Shown here piece by piece: positions 59,810 to 64,000 of a stretch of DNA of 64,000 nucleotides (position 1 is its first letter; each line of letters opens with the position of its first letter). The translations under genes were made by a program, and so were the position numbers. Origin of the DNA: Clarireedia homoeocarpa. Its lineage: Eukaryota > Ascomycota > Leotiomycetes > Helotiales > Rutstroemiaceae. The stretch covers positions 620,001-684,000 of the forward strand of contig LNKV01000002.1 in NCBI GenBank assembly GCA_001465935.1, written 5' to 3'. The notes beneath the pieces are model-generated. The model had not been told where the DNA came from, ran no database searches, and worked only from the letters and a program-made list of their open reading frames with translations.

Positions 59810-61247
59810 AAGAAAGGTACAGTACATCCGAATTTAAGCGCCCGCCCGCCCGCCCTTCCTTTAGCCAGCGAGCAAAGCCGGACTCCGCCGCTGTTGTGTT
59901 TGTTTGTATGTGTTACAGTTACAAATGTGGTCAAGCCAGGTCAAGCCAGGTCAGGTCAGGTACGACGAGTACGAGTACAGCCTGACTACACATAAGCCCA
60001 GCCCAGCCCTGCCCTGCCCTACGCAAAAAACAAAACCCCGTGCATTCATTCTGTTTTGCAAAGACGTAATCGATGCCGACGCATTTGGCGTTAAAGGTCG
60101 GAGATGGTACGTACGCATTACATAGGTCAAGCCTCTGGGAATAAAAAGGGCTTTTGGAACTGAAACATCCTTATTTCCAAGCCACCATACCAACATTCTA
60201 TTCTGTAAGAGAATCAATCATCTTCTGTAAGAGAATCATCAAAACTTACTTACATCACATGAGAAGGTGTCACAAGCACAGCAATGCAAAAGCCAATTAG
60301 AGTAAGATGGATGCATGTTGGATGGTCTTGGTTCCTTCTCGGGTCACCCCATTGTGGTGGTGACCTCCGACAGGAAACCAGAAAGTTGAGATTTATTCTT
60401 TTTTAATCTTTCATTGCTAAATAAGCTGCTCTCGTCTTACCTCACTCCACATCTACCACTGTTGGTTAGATGTTTGAATTGAGTGAGGTATTTGTAATCG
60501 AGAGTTTCCATCTCCACATTCCCGCCCCTACCCCCCACCACATACATATGAGTATGGTGATGTGATACATGCATACCCCCTCTTTCTCACGCCATCAATC
60601 CATCCCTTCCCTGCAAATTCAAAACTATCGCGACAACACTGAAGCCTTTTATCAAAGCTCAGGAATTCCATGAGAAAAAAGAAAATCCAAAGATGATGAA
60701 TGAAGAGAATACAAAAGATAGCGCCCCTTCACCATACACAATTGATGATAATGATATCCTTAACCGAAGAAAAGAACTTGTTGCTCCAACGCTGCCGCCC
60801 AGTCCAGATCTGTCCCGAAAGTCTGATTCTGATGTTTCCCAATAACCGTCCCATGCCCCCCCTTGCCCTTGAAATATGCCCATGATGATGTAGTAAGAGA
60901 TGTCGAGATTTAAGAAAAATTGTAGTGATAACTGTGTTCTAATAATGCTCCAATGCATAGATAGACCCAAGGAAAATGACTTTTTTTGAATAACCCCCAG
61001 AACATATAGAAAGGTGATGTATAACTCCCAGATAACACTTTTGTACAACAACCGATTAATATCGTATATTGTAAGATGTAACGCCGATCCCTTGATCCAA
61101 GGAATATGAGAGAGATATAGGGTATTGTAATTGTATCATGATGAAAAATTGTTGTACCGATGAGAACGCCGTGCAAATGCTAAGTCGAGATGAGGTGTTA
61201 TGATTTGGAATTCATAAGGAAAACAAGGTTGTAGTCGTAGACTTTGT

Positions 61248-61727
61248 TTAATGAGTTGATTGTCTTCTCGAGTATCGAGAGTGGTCGAATGAGCTAGCAT
61301 ATGCCTTTAATGCCTTCTTCGATTCTGGTGAGAGTTGTGCTGGTTCAGAGCTAGTTGATGTAGTGCTTTGCATGGAGAAGAGGCTAGACTGAGAGCTCGA
61401 AGGTGTCAAGACTGGCTTGCTTGCTGTCGAGATGGGTGACAATTGTGGTCTTGATGGTTGGTAGAATTGCGAGTTTCTTGACGGGGTTGTGCCGTAAGGC
61501 TGAGCATTGCTGAAGTTGTATGCGGGTTCCATGTAGAAGCCATTGGATCTGGAAGGCCAGGACATTGATCCCCGTGGTGATGAAGGAGAGGAAGGAGTGG
61601 AGTTTTCATTTGAGGACGACTTTTCGTATTCTGCAAGACGGCAAGATTCTGAGCAGTAAGCCCTTCCATCTGTTTGTCTGTCACAAGCAAGGCAGAAGTC
61701 TGGAGACCAATCCATATCGAAAGACAT
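61248..61727 (-). CDS. Ecl1-type zinc-binding life-span regulatory factor
   Basis: Single exon of 159 residues. The N-terminal 40 residues carry the family signature, with four cysteines spaced as in Ecl1-3 of fission yeast: FCLACDRQTDGRAYCSESCR, then LAEYEKSSS. This is thought to bind zinc. Ecl1-family proteins in yeast are small factors that extend chronological life span under starvation and stress. The rest is Ser/Thr/Pro/Asn rich and disordered, ending in a basic helix-like tail (KKALKAYASSFDHSRYSRRQ). The ATG at 61727 is followed directly by the family motif, so the start is well supported. The gene lies at the edge of the gene-free tract and is transcribed toward it. Confidence 0.85.
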   Translation of the reverse strand: MSFDMDWSPDFCLACDRQTDGRAYCSESCRLAEYEKSSSNENSTPSSPSSPRGSMSWPSRSNGFYMEPAYNFSNAQPYGTTPSRNSQFYQPSRPQLSPISTASKPVLTPSSSQSSLFSMQSTTSTSSEPAQLSPESKKALKAYASSFDHSRYSRRQSTH

Positions 61728-61756
61728 TGTTGTTTATTGTTTGTTGTTTGAAGTGA

Positions 61757-61788
61757 TGTGGTGGTGGTGGTGGTGGTGGTGGTGGTGA
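61757..61788. repeat. (TGG)n triplet repeat
   Basis: About ten copies of TGG, in the 5' leader region of the Ecl1-type gene. Confidence 0.9.
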
Positions 61789-62589
61789 GGATTGATTGAA
61801 GTGAAGAAGAAAGTTCGAATTGATGTACGGAGAAAATTCTCGAAGTCGGTAGGATAACTCTTTCTTTATGAGATTTCAACAGTATGGAAGAATGCTGTGT
61901 TGTCTGATTTATGTCGTAGACAGAAGCTCGGTCAGGTAAGCTATGGTGTGACTCGACGAGCAAAGGTGGAGCCGCGGGTACTCTAAGTGGAGGATGGAAT
62001 CTTTTTTTTTTCCTATGCGTGCATGCGTCTGCGAAGGCCACTGGCGTAATTGTTGGAGTAGATGAAGTGATTTTAAGAGCAAGTGATCGTTGACGAAGTT
62101 GAGTCGATGAATGGTATCATGCAAGTCTGGGAATGAGAGGCTTTGTTGAGAAGTTATAGGAAGTTGAGATTGGTAGGTGATTATATGTGTATGAGGTTCG
62201 AAAATGTGAGGGCAGAGGTTGCTCCATATACACAATGGAAAGCGAGTTGGGGGGGGGGTGGACTTAGACTGACCGGGATGGGCAAAGTAGTGTGGCCTGT
62301 CTGGGTCCTGCAGATAGGACTAGGACCCAGCATGAGAGCTAATGCTTGTCTTTCTCTTTTTTCTCTCTGCAGACTCACTCCCTGATGGGAATTTCCTGAA
62401 TTCTTGTGCGCCATCCTTCATTCGGCCAAGCGTGCAGATTTCCCGAGAGATGAATGGCGAGATATGCAATGAGCAGTTAGTTCGAATCTACCCTGAATGG
62501 AAACCCTTTCAAGTCTGGTGTCTGTAGCTAAGGAATTGGTGCATGTGTGCGCGTGTGCGCGTGTGCATGCGTGTGCCCCGTCGTATCAC

Positions 62590-62592
<3 letters not shown>

Positions 62593-62620
<28 letters not shown>
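62593..62620. repeat. T28 homopolymer
   Basis: Twenty-eight uninterrupted T residues. Confidence 0.9.
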
Positions 62621-62661
62621 CACATCTGGGCAAGAGGAAAAATTACTGGCAGAGTTTTGGT

Positions 62662-62780
62662 GCGTGGTGGTTGGGTGGTGGTTGGTGGTGGTGAGTGGTT
62701 AGTGGTGAGTGGTGAGTGGTGAGTGGTGTGTGGTGAGTGGTATGTGTGGTGAGTGGTGTGTGGTGTGGTGTGGTGTGAGG
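62662..62780. repeat. GTGGT / GTGAGTG repeat tract
   Basis: About 120 bases of GTGGTGA, GTGAGTG and GTGGTG-like units with no stable period. Confidence 0.85.
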
Positions 62781-63755
62781 GTTGTGGCGGACTCCGATCC
62801 GTACACAGGTCCCAAAACAGACAAGAGCGAATTTATTCCAGATGATTATTTCCTAGCGGTGCCACCTTATGCATCCTATTCTGGTTAAGGACATGGGATT
62901 TTATGCACTATCTGTGGCCTTTTTATGCTCGAAAATTGCATGGTCGATTGATTTAATATTTAATAGCTTCATGATCATCCTCACCCTTGAAGGCTGCGAT
63001 CCTTTCTCATCTGACTGGTGGCAGCTGCATTATCGCCCCAGTTTTCTTTCATATCTGGGCTCCATGATCATGGCCGCTCTTAGCTGGTTGGTTTGTTGTA
63101 GCGGCGACGTGGGATGTGTTTAAAAGGGCGAATTGAAGTGGATAAGTGGATACCAGAGATGCTCAGGCCAATCAGGCTAGAATTGTGGAGCTGTTCCGCA
63201 TTGGTGTTCTTGCAGGAGCTTTTTGTTCATGGGTTTCATTGGAATGAAGATTGTGCGAGAGGAATCAACACAGCAAATCCATGATGCGTACAATACCATA
63301 CAATACAATACCGACTCTGATCCCTCCTCTGGTCCCTCCTCTGGTCCCTCGTCTCTGCTAAAGAAAAAAGTAAAAAAGTTTTGTACTGGGCCCTACATTC
63401 CCAAGATTGGTGAGGTCTGAGTGAGGTCTGAGTGAGGCTTATTACCGGACGAAATAGGAGGATCATGGGATAATGGGTCGAAAATCGTCATTTGGATACC
63501 TGAAGTGGTGCTTTCTCCATGCTCATATCTAACCCGTTACCCAAAATATATGCCTTTCTCCATTCTCCGGCCCAGAGCGCTGGCTACACTAGTTGCTTCG
63601 TACAGAAAAAGTATATCGCATACAGTTTAGCTTCCGTGTTATCCCAATCCAGTCACAATCCCATCCTCATCCCCAATCCAGTCCCCAATCCCAATGAACA
63701 GGTACCGGGCCTCTAGTCTATTCCCTCAATCAAGATCAAAGGACGCGCGCCGCTG

Positions 63756-63809
63756 TTCTTGCTTGGCTGGTCAAGATTCCAAGATTGCTCTTTGCCAGCC
63801 AAGCAAGAA
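63756..63809. repeat. Perfect 15-base inverted repeat
   Basis: TTCTTGCTTGGCTGG (63756-63770) is exactly complementary to CCAGCCAAGCAAGAA (63795-63809). A 24-base loop contains a direct AAGATT repeat. Confidence 0.8.
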
Positions 63810-64000
63810 AGGGAAATCTGGGCAGATTTTGGGCCGAGAGCAGATTTATTCGTCGCTAAGCTCGCGCAAAAAGAAAGCGCCAGCAAAGATTGGACCCCGA
63901 TCTCTTTCATTTTCCAGAGAAACTTCCCGATTCCCGGGCTGAATGTGATAGGGCTGGCGAAGCAATACTTCGTACCTAACCAGATGGTAGTAGTAGCGTA

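Larger units (their letters stand above)
51811..61247. other. Gene-free, microsatellite-rich tract
   Basis: About 9.4 kb with no recognisable gene on either strand. The first part is ordinary low-complexity DNA with a 44-base A run at 53024-53067. From 55.9 to 60 kb there is an unusual density of short tandem repeats (CAGCC, CACT, TACAG, ACCAGA, GCAGT, CCAG, ATATG, CTCA) and GTAC-centred palindromes. The last 1.2 kb is the 3' side of the Ecl1-type gene. Confidence 0.6.
61728..64000. other. Spacer upstream of the Ecl1-type gene
   Basis: About 2.3 kb with the Ecl1-type promoter and likely long 5' untranslated region. It contains a TGG triplet repeat (61757-61788), a T28 run, a GTGGT-type repeat (62662-62780) and an inverted repeat near the end (63756-63809). 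No further gene is recognised before the window ends. Confidence 0.6.

Noticed and set aside
62480..62500. AGTTCGAATCTACC resembling a tRNA T-arm
   Set aside because: Four of five T-stem pairs only, with no acceptor or anticodon stem at the right distance.

Overview
This window looks like nuclear DNA of a filamentous ascomycete. The evidence is multi-exon genes with introns of about 50-90 bases, GTAAGT-like donors and CTAAC-like branch sites, long simple-repeat-rich intergenic tracts, and a set of fungal genes that includes the spore-maturation regulator WetA, a flavin-carrier/TRP-like protein, a DUF3433 membrane protein and an Ecl1-type factor. A Leotiomycete (Sclerotiniaceae-like) is my best guess, but it rests on general resemblance only. 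I saw no CRISPR array, no intact transposon and no obvious secondary-metabolite cluster.

Layout. 1-1304 (-): a Pbp1/ataxin-2-like gene cut by the window edge. 1.3-5.7 kb: repeat-rich spacer with one broken coding-like frame. 5.7-8.9 kb (+): Bud6/Aip3 polarity protein. 9.9-11.7 kb (+): Has1 DEAD-box helicase. 13-15 kb (+): DHA1-type MFS transporter. 16.7-19.1 kb (-): Flc/TRP-like membrane protein. 19-24 kb: repeat-rich spacer with a hairpin and a possible unrecognised gene. 24.2-26.4 kb (-): mitochondrial-type acyl-CoA thioesterase. 26.9-29.6 kb (-): DUF3433 protein. 31.4-33.1 kb (-): WetA. 35.7-36.9 kb (-): SDHAF2/Sdh5. 37.7-40.0 kb (-): unrecognised basic protein. 41.4-45.2 kb (+): exportin-1/CRM1. 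46.1-47.8 kb (+): secreted esterase-like phytase. 49.1-49.7 kb (+): small secreted cysteine-rich protein. 50.2 kb: MITE-like inverted-repeat element. 51.7 kb (-): tRNA-Cys. 51.8-61.2 kb: gene-free, microsatellite-rich tract. 61.2-61.7 kb (-): Ecl1-type small zinc-binding protein.

The genes do not form a pathway. Most are housekeeping (ribosome biogenesis, nuclear export, succinate dehydrogenase assembly, acyl-CoA hydrolysis, polarity), interspersed with developmental and secreted functions. The observations I would follow first are an ataxin-2-like gene whose in-phase first intron lies where the Lsm domain should be, the secreted cysteine-rich gene preceded by five degenerate repeat units, the MITE-like element, the cluster of TACAG/GTAC palindromes in the gene-free tract, and the unrecognised coding blocks near 22.3-23.2 kb. 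I found no convincing new multi-gene system. Exon boundaries were worked out by hand from splice signals and reading phase.
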